The notes below the pieces were generated by a model, which worked only from the letters and a program-made list of their open reading frames with translations, ran no database searches and was not told where the DNA came from. Below are positions 24,883 to 33,792 of a stretch of DNA of 64,000 nucleotides, one piece after another. Within the stretch, counting starts at the first letter, position 1. Each line of letters opens with the position of its first letter. Source of the DNA: Saprospiraceae bacterium. GTDB taxonomy: Bacteria > Bacteroidota > Bacteroidia > Chitinophagales > Saprospiraceae. Location of the stretch: positions 124,001 to 188,000 of the forward strand of contig JANQPA010000012.1 in NCBI GenBank assembly GCA_028285545.1. The letters run 5' to 3'. The translations under genes were made by a program, and so were the position numbers.

Positions 24883-26183
24883 AAAAAACGTTCAATCCCA
24901 ATTTTAGCTCTATGACTCTCAACAATGGCTTTCAAAATCTTTAGGTCATAATCAATTAGGTCTTTTTCCAGGTTTAGTAACTCATCAAAACCTTTGCCCT
25001 GAGTGGTATAACTTTCTTTTAAAATATTGATGGCTGCTCTGATAATTGTTGTTTGTTGCTGGTATAATTCCATTTTAAGTTGTGCTGCTTCATAATCGGC
25101 ATAAGCTTCTTCAATGGCAGTCATAAACTGGTTTAGGGTTTCTGATTTTTTGTGGTTTAAAGCTTGTATTTTTAATTGCTCTTCCCTTTCCCTGGCTGTA
25201 TATTTTTGCCGATAAAGAGGCAGTTTGATAGAAGCTCTGAGTTGTACAATATCTCTGCCATTGTTAGTAGGAGTGGCATCGCTCCTGTTGTTAACCATGA
25301 TGTAGTCAAGGCCAAGGCCAAGAGTAGGTTTGCCTTCTAATTCATTAGCGGTAATGGCTTTGCGGGATACATCTTGCTGTAATTCGAACATACGCAGCCT
25401 GGGGTGTCGGCTGCCAATTTCTCTCAACAAGGTGTTCCTATCAAAAGGCAAAGTAGCAAAAGGGAGGCTATCAGGGATCGATATTGGGCTGTCTAAAGCG
25501 CGATTCAGCAATTGGTTAATAATGGTGATGGGTTTGGTTTTGGAGGTTTCTAAAATTTTTATCTCTTGGTTTAATTCTTGAATTTTTAGTTGAACTCTTA
25601 GTGCATCTGCCATAGTATTGCTGCCACTTTCTACCTTGGCCAATGCCACCCTTTCTAAAGTTCGCAGTAAGTCAAGGTTGCGTTCTAGAATATTTTGACT
25701 TTGAAGGGTTTCATATAGTTGATAATAAGCTTCTTTTAATTGGAAAGACAGATCCAATTCTTTGTCCTCAATACGTTCAAAAAAGGCCTTTGCTTTCGCT
25801 AATTCTACTTCTTTCTTACCATTCAAAACGCCTTTCCAGGGAAAAGTCTGGGTAGCTCCAATACGAACCAACTGCGGGCCTAAGCGCGTTTCTACAGGTA
25901 AAGGGAAGGCTCCTATTCCAATCTCAGGATCTGGTAATTGGCTTACTTGCGGAGCACGTTCAAGGGCTGCTAAATGCTCGGTTTCCAGAATCTTTAATTC
26001 TAGATTATTGGTTTTTGCAATTATTAATAATGAATCGAGGGGTTGGGCAGTTAATGGGGGGATGGAGATAAATAGAGATAAATAGAGATATATGGAGACA
26101 TGTAGAGACATGTGGAGATAGATAGAGACATGTGGAGATAGATTGTTAATTGAGTAGTTTTTTATAAAATATTTTTGACTCAT
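24870..26183 (-). CDS. TolC-family outer-membrane efflux channel
   Basis: A 437-residue protein with duplicated OEP domains: long helical segments 'LDLSFQLKEAYYQLYETLQS' and 'TAIEEAYADYEAAQLKMELY', with 'RIGATQTFPWKG' and 'LRASIKLPLYRQK' marking the two beta-barrel strands. It would form the outer-membrane duct of the Cus-type efflux system. The N-terminal signal region is odd: residues about 16-45 ('SPHVSIYLHMSLHVSIYL...') are encoded by a 10-bp-period simple repeat (26061-26140). It overlaps the upstream four-helix-bundle gene by 4 bp. A start nearer the hydrophobic core ('MSLHVSIYLYLSLFISIPPL', ATG near 26111) is an alternative. Confidence 0.85.
   Translation of the reverse strand: MSQKYFIKNYSINNLSPHVSIYLHMSLHVSIYLYLSLFISIPPLTAQPLDSLLIIAKTNNLELKILETEHLAALERAPQVSQLPDPEIGIGAFPLPVETRLGPQLVRIGATQTFPWKGVLNGKKEVELAKAKAFFERIEDKELDLSFQLKEAYYQLYETLQSQNILERNLDLLRTLERVALAKVESGSNTMADALRVQLKIQELNQEIKILETSKTKPITIINQLLNRALDSPISIPDSLPFATLPFDRNTLLREIGSRHPRLRMFELQQDVSRKAITANELEGKPTLGLGLDYIMVNNRSDATPTNNGRDIVQLRASIKLPLYRQKYTAREREEQLKIQALNHKKSETLNQFMTAIEEAYADYEAAQLKMELYQQQTTIIRAAINILKESYTTQGKGFDELLNLEKDLIDYDLKILKAIVESHRAKIGIERFLISR
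26061..26140. repeat. Decameric repeat array inside tolC signal region
   Basis: Eight contiguous 10-bp units on the plus strand (GATGGAGATA, AATAGAGATA x2, TATGGAGACA, TGTAGAGACA, TGTGGAGATA, GATAGAGACA, TGTGGAGATA). They encode the signal-peptide region of the TolC protein on the minus strand. An inverted relative lies at 26581-26636. Confidence 0.9.
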
Positions 26184-26557
26184 TTTTTTGCTTTTTTTCG
26201 AATCACGGTAATAAAATTATTAAGCTTTATCTCTAGATTTTTGTGCAATTGTTGAAATTCTTGAAATGCTTCTTGGTCAATCAAATCCCTTTCATATAGG
26301 AGTTCTAACCAATGATCTCCACACTCTGATAAAGAAGCTCTGGCGTTTAGATAAAATCTAATTTTATCTAAAAAATGATATCTAGAATAACCCTCTGCTA
26401 TATTCGCTCCTACAGAATCAGCAGATCTAATAAATTGGTCTCCCATAATCTTCTGGTTTTTCCAATCTAATTCCTTATAAATAATCCAGCTTTTATGTGA
26501 AAGCTCTCTTGATAATTGATAAACTCGAAGATCTTTTAACTCTAAATACTCTTTCAT
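26180..26557 (-). CDS. Second four-helix-bundle (S23/Avd-superfamily) protein
   Basis: A four-helix-bundle family protein. 'LKDLRVYQLSRELSHKSWII' at the N-terminus, then 'IRSADSVGANIAEGYSRYHF' and 'RFYLNARASLSECGDHWLEL', are diagnostic of TIGR02436/S23. The frame is open to a GTG at 26596, but the ATG at 26557 ('MKEYLELKDL') gives the standard family N-terminus (125 aa). The stop overlaps the tolC start by 4 bp (ATGA). This gene and the one at 24441 are only distantly similar, suggesting separate acquisition. It is flanked on both sides by inverted decameric repeat arrays. Confidence 0.85.
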   Translation of the reverse strand: MKEYLELKDLRVYQLSRELSHKSWIIYKELDWKNQKIMGDQFIRSADSVGANIAEGYSRYHFLDKIRFYLNARASLSECGDHWLELLYERDLIDQEAFQEFQQLHKNLEIKLNNFITVIRKKAKK

Positions 26558-26580
26558 ATATATCGACTTGTAAAATTTAA

Positions 26581-26787
26581 TACTATCTGTCCCCACATGT
26601 CTCCATCTATCTCTATCTGTCTCTATATATTACTTTTCTATCAACCATACTCTTGCAAAATCTTCCAAAACCTTCCAATCACTTCAACATACTTCTACTC
26701 ACCTTCTATCTCCAATTTATATCTATCTACTTCTATCTACTTCTACCTTACTTCTATTTACTTCCATCTTACTTCTATCTACTTCCC
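26581..26787. repeat. Decameric repeat arrays between cusA and four-helix-bundle gene
   Basis: Two blocks with the same 10-bp periodicity: 26581-26636 (CCCCACATGT, CTCCATCTAT, CTCTATCTGT, CTCTATATAT) and 26689-26787 (ATCTATCTAC, TTCTATCTAC, TTCTACCTTA, CTTCTATTTA). The first is the inverse of the array at 26061-26140. The second runs into the last codons and stop of cusA. Confidence 0.8.
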
Positions 26788-29700
26788 CAAATCCCCATTT
26801 CCTTCCACAACGAAAACAACACCGGTACCGTAAACATAGTAATCACCTGAAGCGCCATCCCACCAAAAGAAGGAATAGCCATAGGCAGCATAATATCAGC
26901 ACCGCGCCCTGTAGATGTTAAAATTGGAAGTAAAGCAAGAATAGTAGTAGCAGTAGTCATCATGGCGGGTCGTACTCTTCGCAAACCTCCCTCTACTACC
27001 GCATTTCTGATTTCCTCTTTAGTTTGTGGTTGATTTTTTCGGAAACTATTTTGTAAAAAAGTAGCTACCAGCACTCCATCATCGGTTGCGATTCCAAATA
27101 AAGCCAGGAAGCCTACCCAGACCGCTACGCTCAGGTTGACCGTTTGGATTTGAAAAAGATCCCGCATATTGACTCCAAAAAAGTCGAAGTTCAAAAACCA
27201 GGGAGTATCATACAGTCCAATCATAATAAATCCACCAGCAAAAGCAATAAACACTCCTGTGAAGACCATTGCAGAGATGGTAAGAGATTTAAATTGGAAA
27301 TAAAGAATCAGAAAAATAATAGCCAATGCAACGGGAATGAGCAAACTCAGTTTTTTATTGGCCCTTACTTGTTGTTCATAATTACCAGCAAAGCGATAGT
27401 TGATGCCGGCAGGTACAGTTAATACCTCATTTTCAATTTGTTGTTGCAGGTAAGCCTGTGCCTTGTTGACCACTTCTACTTCTGAAAACTCCTTTTCTCG
27501 GTCAAAAAGGACGTAACCAATCAAAAAGCCATCCTCACTTTTAATGGATTGAGGTCCTGCTTCATATCGGATATCCACCAAATCTCCTAATCGAATTTGC
27601 TGGCCATTAGCTGCCGGCAGATAAATTCTTTTTAAAATATCAGGATCACTTCTCAACTCTCTGGGGTAGCGGATACGAATCGCATAGCGTTCTCTGCCTT
27701 CGACTGTTGTGCTCATATTCATTCCTCCAATCGCTGTTTGGATGTGCTCTTGTACTGTTTCAATGCTAAGACCATGCCTACCGATCGCTTCCCGGTCAAT
27801 ATCAAGAAGCAGATAAGGTTTCCCAACAATTCGATCAGCAAAAACAGCCGCTTCTTTTACACCCTCAACTGCTTTTAAATGCCTTTCAAGTTCAAGACCG
27901 AAAGCTTCTATTGTCTCAAGATCCGATCCACTCACTTTGATTCCCATAGGTGCACGCATACCCGTTTGAAGCATAATCAATCGGGTTTCTATGGGTTGTA
28001 ATTTAGGCGCTGAAGTAAGCCCCGGAATCTTGGTGGCATTAATGATTTCATTCCAAATATCATCGGGGCTATTAATTTGCTCTCGCCATTGGCGGAAATA
28101 TTGACCATGATTATTGGGAATTAAATAATCGGCAGTATTGACTCGATGTTCATAGGAGGGATTGGTTTCTTTATCTGAATTTAACTGGTAAAACGATCGG
28201 TCTTTAGGATCAAAAACGGTATTCGAAATATGTCCTTTTTCCAGCAACATAAAACGATTGTTTTTATCCAATCTAAAGCGTAATCGATGGCCACTTTCAT
28301 CCGTTTTGTACTCTGATTTATACAATATGACATTTTCATACATAGACATGGGGGCTGGATCAAGGGCACTATTAACTCGCCCCGCTTTCCCCACTACTGT
28401 TTCTACTTCCGGAATGGCAGTAACCGCCATGTCAAGCAGGCGCAAGTTTTTGACATTTTCCTGCATTCCCGAATGAGGCATGGAGGTAGGCATTAATAAG
28501 AAAGAACCTTCATCAAGAGAAGGCATAAATTCCTCCCCAATATTTTCATATACTAAGAAGCCCTGATATAAAATAAGTCCTACGGCCAAAAGGAACAAGA
28601 TTTTAAATCGCAACAGAAACCTCAAAATCGATTCATAAAAATGAATCATGATGTAAAAAATGCCAATAAGTGTTCCGGCTATAACAGCCACAAAGAAAAA
28701 GTTATTCAACTCACTTTTACTAACCCCCAAAGGCATCCAAATTTTTGACAATAACCAGGCAACGATAGCCGCATAAATCAAATTTGTCAGCCAGGAAAGA
28801 ATACCTAAATTTCTCTTTGTACCATATTGCACAATCACTTGATGAAGGACGCCACTTATTCCTACTACCATGAGGATTGTTCCGCCTATATTTTGATAAT
28901 AAAAGACAATGAAAACACCTGCAAGGATAGCCAAACCGTTTCCGATATATGAAACCATTTTTTTCCTGGATTTAAAGGAAAAAATACTATGAGCAAGGGG
29001 AGGAATAATGGTGACTGCTACAATGATGGATGCAACAAGGGCAAAGGTCTTTGTGTAAGCCAAGGGCCGAAATAATTTTCCTTCGGCAGCTTCCATTGCA
29101 AATACGGGAATGAAACTAATCACCGTAGTTGCAACAGCGGTAAGGACTGCTGAAGCCACCTCAATGGTAGCTTCGTAAATGCTGGTCATTAAGTTTTCCT
29201 CAGGAGGGGCACCTTTTATTCGTTTTACTATACTTTCGGTCAATACAATTCCCATATCTACCATTGTGCCTATGGCAATGGCAATACCGGATAGTGCGAC
29301 AATATTGGCTTCCACTCCAAAATATCGCATGGCAATAAAGCACATCAATACGGCTATGGGTAGTGTTCCGGATACCAACAGGGAAGATTTTAGATTGAAC
29401 AGCATCAAAATGACTACAATAATGGTAATCAACACCTCCAGGCTTAAAGCTTCCTGAAGGGTACCAATCGTTTCATTGATGAGTTGGGTGCGATCATAAA
29501 AAGGAACGATTTTCACCTGAGAGACTGTACCATCTACCAGGGTTTTACTTGCCAGACCAGGTTCTAATTCTGCAATTTTTGCTTTGACATTCTGGATAAC
29601 TTCCAAAGGATTGGCGCCATACCTCGCCACCACTACCCCTCCAACCGCTTCTGCGCCGGATTTATCCAATACTCCTCTACGAGTAGCAGGACCAATGTTG

Positions 29701-30545
29701 ACCCGGGCAAGATCTTCAACCCTGATAGGCACATTATTATTAACGGCAACCACACTTTGTTCTAAGTCTTCAATATTTTTCACATAGCCCAAACCCCGGA
29801 CAAAATATTCGGCCTGATTAATTTCAATAGTCTGGGCCCCAATATCAATATTACTGCCTTTTATGGCCTTCATAACCTGATCCAGGCTAATATTGAAAGC
29901 TTTCATAGCCTCTGGATCAACATCTATCTGATATTCTTTTACATAGCCACCAATAGATGCTACTTCAGACACCCCTTCTGCGGAAGACAGCCCATAACGT
30001 ACATAAAAATCTTGTATGCTTCTGAGTTCTTGAGGGTCCCAGCCTCCTGTTGGCTTTCCATTCTCATCTCTTCCTTCCAGGGTATACCAAAATATTTGTC
30101 CAAGAGCAGTGGCATCTGGCCCCAGGGTTGGTTGAACTCCTTCCGGCAGGGTATTGGCTGGTAAGGCATTTAATTTTTCCAAAATCCGGCTTCGGCTCCA
30201 GTAAAATTCAATTCCTTCATCGAAAATGATAAAGATGGTGGAAAAGCCAAACATAGAATTGCTGCGAATGCTTTTGACACCTGGAATCCCTAGCAAGGTT
30301 GTTGTCAATGGATAGGAAATCTGATCTTCCACATCCTGAGGAGAGCGTCCCGTCCATTGGGTGTATACGATTTGTTGATTTTCGCCTATATCAGGAATGG
30401 CATCTACTGCTACCGGGTCACGGGGCATCCCTTCCAAATCAAAATCAAAAGGAGCAGTGACCAGGCCCCAGCCTATGAAACCCAATAATAAAAACCAGGC
30501 CACTAGTTTATGATCCAGAAAAAACCGAATGTATTTTGCTAACAT
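26775..30545 (-). CDS. CusA/CzcA-family heavy-metal efflux RND pump
   Basis: A 1256-residue inner-membrane proton-driven pump. 'DAIPDIGENQQIVYTQWTGR', 'ISYPLTTTLLGIPGVKSIRS' and 'GIAIAIGTMVDMGIVLTESI' (TM4 acidic residues) are typical HME-RND blocks. The TM4 pattern resembles the monovalent Cu(I)/Ag(I) CusA group more than CzcA. The protein is about 200 residues longer than E. coli CusA: extra transmembrane helices lie at about residues 530-640, and an extra periplasmic insert is near 740-850. This longer form is common in Bacteroidota. It forms the core of the cluster with the TolC and CusB genes downstream. Confidence 0.92.
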   Translation of the reverse strand: MLAKYIRFFLDHKLVAWFLLLGFIGWGLVTAPFDFDLEGMPRDPVAVDAIPDIGENQQIVYTQWTGRSPQDVEDQISYPLTTTLLGIPGVKSIRSNSMFGFSTIFIIFDEGIEFYWSRSRILEKLNALPANTLPEGVQPTLGPDATALGQIFWYTLEGRDENGKPTGGWDPQELRSIQDFYVRYGLSSAEGVSEVASIGGYVKEYQIDVDPEAMKAFNISLDQVMKAIKGSNIDIGAQTIEINQAEYFVRGLGYVKNIEDLEQSVVAVNNNVPIRVEDLARVNIGPATRRGVLDKSGAEAVGGVVVARYGANPLEVIQNVKAKIAELEPGLASKTLVDGTVSQVKIVPFYDRTQLINETIGTLQEALSLEVLITIIVVILMLFNLKSSLLVSGTLPIAVLMCFIAMRYFGVEANIVALSGIAIAIGTMVDMGIVLTESIVKRIKGAPPEENLMTSIYEATIEVASAVLTAVATTVISFIPVFAMEAAEGKLFRPLAYTKTFALVASIIVAVTIIPPLAHSIFSFKSRKKMVSYIGNGLAILAGVFIVFYYQNIGGTILMVVGISGVLHQVIVQYGTKRNLGILSWLTNLIYAAIVAWLLSKIWMPLGVSKSELNNFFFVAVIAGTLIGIFYIMIHFYESILRFLLRFKILFLLAVGLILYQGFLVYENIGEEFMPSLDEGSFLLMPTSMPHSGMQENVKNLRLLDMAVTAIPEVETVVGKAGRVNSALDPAPMSMYENVILYKSEYKTDESGHRLRFRLDKNNRFMLLEKGHISNTVFDPKDRSFYQLNSDKETNPSYEHRVNTADYLIPNNHGQYFRQWREQINSPDDIWNEIINATKIPGLTSAPKLQPIETRLIMLQTGMRAPMGIKVSGSDLETIEAFGLELERHLKAVEGVKEAAVFADRIVGKPYLLLDIDREAIGRHGLSIETVQEHIQTAIGGMNMSTTVEGRERYAIRIRYPRELRSDPDILKRIYLPAANGQQIRLGDLVDIRYEAGPQSIKSEDGFLIGYVLFDREKEFSEVEVVNKAQAYLQQQIENEVLTVPAGINYRFAGNYEQQVRANKKLSLLIPVALAIIFLILYFQFKSLTISAMVFTGVFIAFAGGFIMIGLYDTPWFLNFDFFGVNMRDLFQIQTVNLSVAVWVGFLALFGIATDDGVLVATFLQNSFRKNQPQTKEEIRNAVVEGGLRRVRPAMMTTATTILALLPILTSTGRGADIMLPMAIPSFGGMALQVITMFTVPVLFSLWKEMGIWGSR

Positions 30546-30766
30546 AGTCCATTTTCAAATAATTGATAAATGGAAGCTGTCTCACCCGTAGGGGTACGCC
30601 AGTCAATATTTTTTCTTAAAAAACTCCCTCAAGAAGAAAATGACTTGGCGGATCAGAACCTGTCGACCGAAGGTGGACGAGGTACGAGTTATGATACAGC
30701 CTCAAAACAATTATGGCCTCTGAATGACTAATCGCATTCAGTGGCACCATTTTGAAAGATGACTAT
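30546..30766. other. Intergenic region between cusA and HYC gene
   Basis: 221 bp. Contains TGTCGACCGAAGGTGGACGA near 30659, a diverged form of the TCTACCGCAGGTAGA palindrome. No promoter was recognised; nothing else is visible. Confidence 0.35.
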
Positions 30767-31195
30767 TTAACAAAGGAAAGTCTGTAAACTTGCTGGGAAG
30801 TCACAGACAATAAGCGGAGGTTTGTAGTTAAGATAATGAACAATTTGTTTGTCTACAGAGGGAAATTCAATCTTCTGTACAACAAAAGGAATATCAATTA
30901 AAAAATGATCGTTTTCAGTTGAGATCTCGGAAAAGGAAGAGATCTGTTCATTTTCAGATTTGATGTATTCGCTGGTATCATCGCAGCAGCCTTTCTCATC
31001 GCTTTGCCCTTCATCTGTAGCCGTACGGTGAAAAGGACAATTTTTCATCATTTTTTCTGAATGACATTTTTCTGCCTCCAGAAATAGAGCCATACTCTTC
31101 AGCTCTTCCTTGCAATAATGCTTGTTCAGCACAAAGCCGGTTGAGCTCAAAAAGAGCAGTGATGCTAAAATGATATGTCCTAATCTGTAGATCAA
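30767..31195 (-). CDS. HYC_CC_PP-family protein
   Basis: A 142-residue secreted protein with signal sequence ('LGHIILASLLFLSSTGFVLN'). It carries the family landmarks in order: 'KHYCKEELKSM' (HYC), 'KCHSEKMMKNCPFH', 'KGCCDDTSE' (CC) and 'NYKPPLIVCDFP' (PP). Such Cys/His-rich proteins occur at the head of Bacteroidota copper/silver efflux loci and probably bind metal in the periplasm. Here it is the first gene of the Cus cluster, 221 bp upstream of cusA on the same strand. Confidence 0.85.
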   Translation of the reverse strand: MIYRLGHIILASLLFLSSTGFVLNKHYCKEELKSMALFLEAEKCHSEKMMKNCPFHRTATDEGQSDEKGCCDDTSEYIKSENEQISSFSEISTENDHFLIDIPFVVQKIEFPSVDKQIVHYLNYKPPLIVCDFPASLQTFLC

Positions 31196-31500
31196 GTATT
31201 CTTGTTTTTTGCAATATTAATAAATTTTGGGGTTTTGGGTAGGGGTTTATGGTTTTGTTAACGGTTTCACGGTTCCAGGGTTCGTTGTGTAAGGGATTGC
31301 TATATTGAAAGTAAAGTTGCTTATTTGAGCTTCTTTTTCACGCAGATTTCACAGATTCCGCTAATACTTATCTGCAAAATTTGCGAAATTAGCGTGAAAA
31401 ATAAGTCTCATATAACTACAAGGCCCTAAATTCTGCAAAACTAGACACGGAACGCGGAACACTGAACATTAATCTACCGCAGGTAGACGGAACCCTACAA
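31196..31500. repeat. Intergenic repeat mosaic (copy A of the GGGATTGC repeat)
   Basis: The core at 31292-31345 (starting AGGGATTGCTATATTGAAAG, ending CTTTTTCACGCA) is homologous to stretches at 55206-55257 and 56453-56504. It is followed by an inverted segment TTTTTCACGC...GCGTGAAAAA (about 31334-31401), and by the 15-mer palindrome TCTACCGCAGGTAGA (31473-31487). No gene is seen in these 305 bp. Confidence 0.7.
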
Positions 31501-32997
31501 TCAATTCATCTCCTCCCACAAAAACTGAGCGGCACTATTCCAGGTATTGGCAAATTTTTCAACAGCCTTCAATTGTTTATCCAAGGTCTCACGATTATAT
31601 ATTGCTCCATTAAAAATGACGGCGTCAATCTTCTGGGTATTTGAAATATCTTCCAGGGGATTCGCATCTAATAGGATCAAATCGGCAATTTTCCCACTAG
31701 CGATACTACCATGTTCATTTTCCATACCAAAATATTCTGCCGGTAAAACGGTAGCAGTCCTTAATGCTTCAACAGGACTCAATCCAGCTTCTACCAATTC
31801 CTGAAGCTCATCATGCAAACTTAGTCCTGGGAAACAATAAGTATCATTGGCATCTGTACCTGCCAAAATTTTAAGGCCCGCCCGATGAGCTTTTCCAGTC
31901 AACTCAAGGCCTTTTTGATAAAAATCCATGTAAGCTTTTCGGCCTTCCGGACTGGGATCTCTTTTGACCATACCATCGGCATCACTCATCCAGCCTCTTT
32001 TTTGTAGCCAATGCATGTATTTCAGGCGAGGATCTTTTCGAAAATCTTCATTATCGGCAAAGGCATCCATTTTTCTAGTGATGTGGGTTGGGCAAAACCA
32101 GGTATCATATGCAATCATGGTATCTACTAATGCTTGGAACATAGCCTCGCTATGATTATCCACCATTTTGCGCAAATTTTCTGTTCCATCCAATCTACCA
32201 GAACCCTCATTTTTCCCTGTATATCGAGCATGGTAATTTTGCCTTAATTCCTCGGCTCCGGGATAACATTCAAAAAGAAAAAGACGAGCATGTTCAAAAC
32301 TTTTAAACCCTACTCTTGATGCTTCAATAGCCTTTACTGCTCGGGGTTTATGTCCTAAGACCTTAATGGATTTTTTATTAGCTTCTTCCATGAATGGAAA
32401 AAAATATTCAGGCAGTACGGCATTGTATATTTTGACAAAATCATGGCCACTTCCTTCAAAACGATCTAATACTTGCTGGCCGTGTTCTTTACTTTTTAAA
32501 GAGTTAACAAATTCTGCTCCAATGGCTTGAATTCGAGGTCCCACTAATTTTCCTGACCGGACAGATTGATCTAATCCCTTAATTTTTTGATAGTCGCCGC
32601 CACCTAATTCGCGAATATTAGTAACGCCGCTTGCTAAGAATAATGGGAGGGTCAATTGCTCTGAAAATTTAGGCATTAGATGGGTATGCATATCCCATAA
32701 ACCGGGGATGATGAATTTACCGCTTGCATCGATCAGTTCAGCTTGCCTTGGGATTTTAATAGAATCCGGAGAGCCAATATTGCTTATGCGACCGTTTTCA
32801 ATCAAAATACTTTGTTGAACAATAGAATCTCCTTCCAAATCTACCACGGAAGCATTTTGAATAAATATACTGGATGCTGGTTTTTGGGCGGCAGGAGGGT
32901 CAGTAATTGGTAGGTTTAACAGGATGATAAATGAGAGAATTGCCACCAATACCAAAGCAATAATTCCCAGGAATATTCTCAGCAAAATACGTTTCAT
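31501..32997 (-). CDS. Membrane-anchored amidohydrolase
   Basis: A 498-residue amidohydrolase-superfamily protein with an N-terminal transmembrane helix (residues 5-30). The metal site begins with 'GLWDMHTHLMP' (His-x-His). The catalytic region includes 'VKIYNAVLPEYFF', 'VLGHKPRAV' and 'SFEHARLF' with further His ligands, and 'LAGTDANDTYCFPG' with the Asp. 'GSIASGKIADLILLDANPLE' is the standard closing strand of imidazolonepropionase/prolidase-like amidohydrolases. It probably acts on a cyclic amide or dipeptide in the periplasm; substrate unknown. Confidence 0.85.
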   Translation of the reverse strand: MKRILLRIFLGIIALVLVAILSFIILLNLPITDPPAAQKPASSIFIQNASVVDLEGDSIVQQSILIENGRISNIGSPDSIKIPRQAELIDASGKFIIPGLWDMHTHLMPKFSEQLTLPLFLASGVTNIRELGGGDYQKIKGLDQSVRSGKLVGPRIQAIGAEFVNSLKSKEHGQQVLDRFEGSGHDFVKIYNAVLPEYFFPFMEEANKKSIKVLGHKPRAVKAIEASRVGFKSFEHARLFLFECYPGAEELRQNYHARYTGKNEGSGRLDGTENLRKMVDNHSEAMFQALVDTMIAYDTWFCPTHITRKMDAFADNEDFRKDPRLKYMHWLQKRGWMSDADGMVKRDPSPEGRKAYMDFYQKGLELTGKAHRAGLKILAGTDANDTYCFPGLSLHDELQELVEAGLSPVEALRTATVLPAEYFGMENEHGSIASGKIADLILLDANPLEDISNTQKIDAVIFNGAIYNRETLDKQLKAVEKFANTWNSAAQFLWEEMN

Positions 32998-33111
32998 GAC
33001 AATAGAATGTTCTAATTAAAAATTTTGATCTGCATTCAAGATAGGCTTAATAATCCATGAAATACAAGAACATTCCTACGTCATTTAATGACACTCTTAT
33101 GTCGTTTCAAT

Positions 33112-33696
33112 CTAAAATAGCGGAGGAAGCGATGTCATATCCTTCCAGTTATTCTGGTGTATCCAATTATAATTTCGAATGATGGAAAAAAGATTAATCA
33201 TCACGAAAAATAAGTACACTATTGGAATAATAGGGAGTTGTCCAGGAGCTGAAGATCCAGTAATGAGCATTGACATAAGAGGAGTAAGGAAAATTGCCAT
33301 TACCGTAATGATCATCCAAATTACCTGAAAGCTTATCATGCTCCTGCCAACTTTATTGATCAGCTTGTTTTGTCTATGTTTTCTCCAAATAAAAATGGGA
33401 ATTAGAATATAAAATATGGGAAGGATCAAGAACACGAGAGAACAAAAATTGATGAGTCGAAGAGTATCCACCTCACTATTGGAATTGGATGCTTCGATAT
33501 TTGTCTGAACATTTAACTGTTCTAAATTAACCTGCAGGACCTCTGCCAGAGTTTTCAAAGTATATAACCTGGGGCTAGAACTGTTTTTTTCAATTCTTTG
33601 GATGGTTCTCAGAGAAAGGCCTGCTTCATCCGCCAGCAATTCTTGTGAAAATCCCTTGGTACGGCGCAATTCCTTTAATTTTTCACCAATAGTCAT
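33112..33696 (-). CDS. Membrane-anchored XRE-family regulator (copy 2)
   Basis: A 194-residue paralogue of the protein at 13147-13710. The HTH_3 domain is 'LRRTKGFSQELLADEAGLSL', then 'RTIQRIEKNSSSPRL' (residues 7-60). A C-terminal part with three hydrophobic helices follows ('LVFLILPIFYILIPIFIWRK', 'FQVIWMIITVMAIFLTPLMS'). It is divergently transcribed from the LEA2 lipoprotein gene across about 96 bp, so it could regulate that gene. Confidence 0.8.
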   Translation of the reverse strand: MTIGEKLKELRRTKGFSQELLADEAGLSLRTIQRIEKNSSSPRLYTLKTLAEVLQVNLEQLNVQTNIEASNSNSEVDTLRLINFCSLVFLILPIFYILIPIFIWRKHRQNKLINKVGRSMISFQVIWMIITVMAIFLTPLMSMLITGSSAPGQLPIIPIVYLFFVMINLFSIIRNYNWIHQNNWKDMTSLPPLF

Positions 33697-33792
33697 GCTT
33701 TTTCTTTGTTTTATAAAATCTAATAATGTTCTAATTTGCGGCTTGAAACTAAAAATTCATCAACAATTTCGCCTATCAACTATTATTTCTCT

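Noticed and set aside
26597-26850. Plus-strand ORFs of 65-78 residues rich in Tyr/Ser/Leu
   Set aside because: They are translations of the decameric repeat arrays and of the antisense of the cusA 3' end; no protein-like composition or conserved motif.
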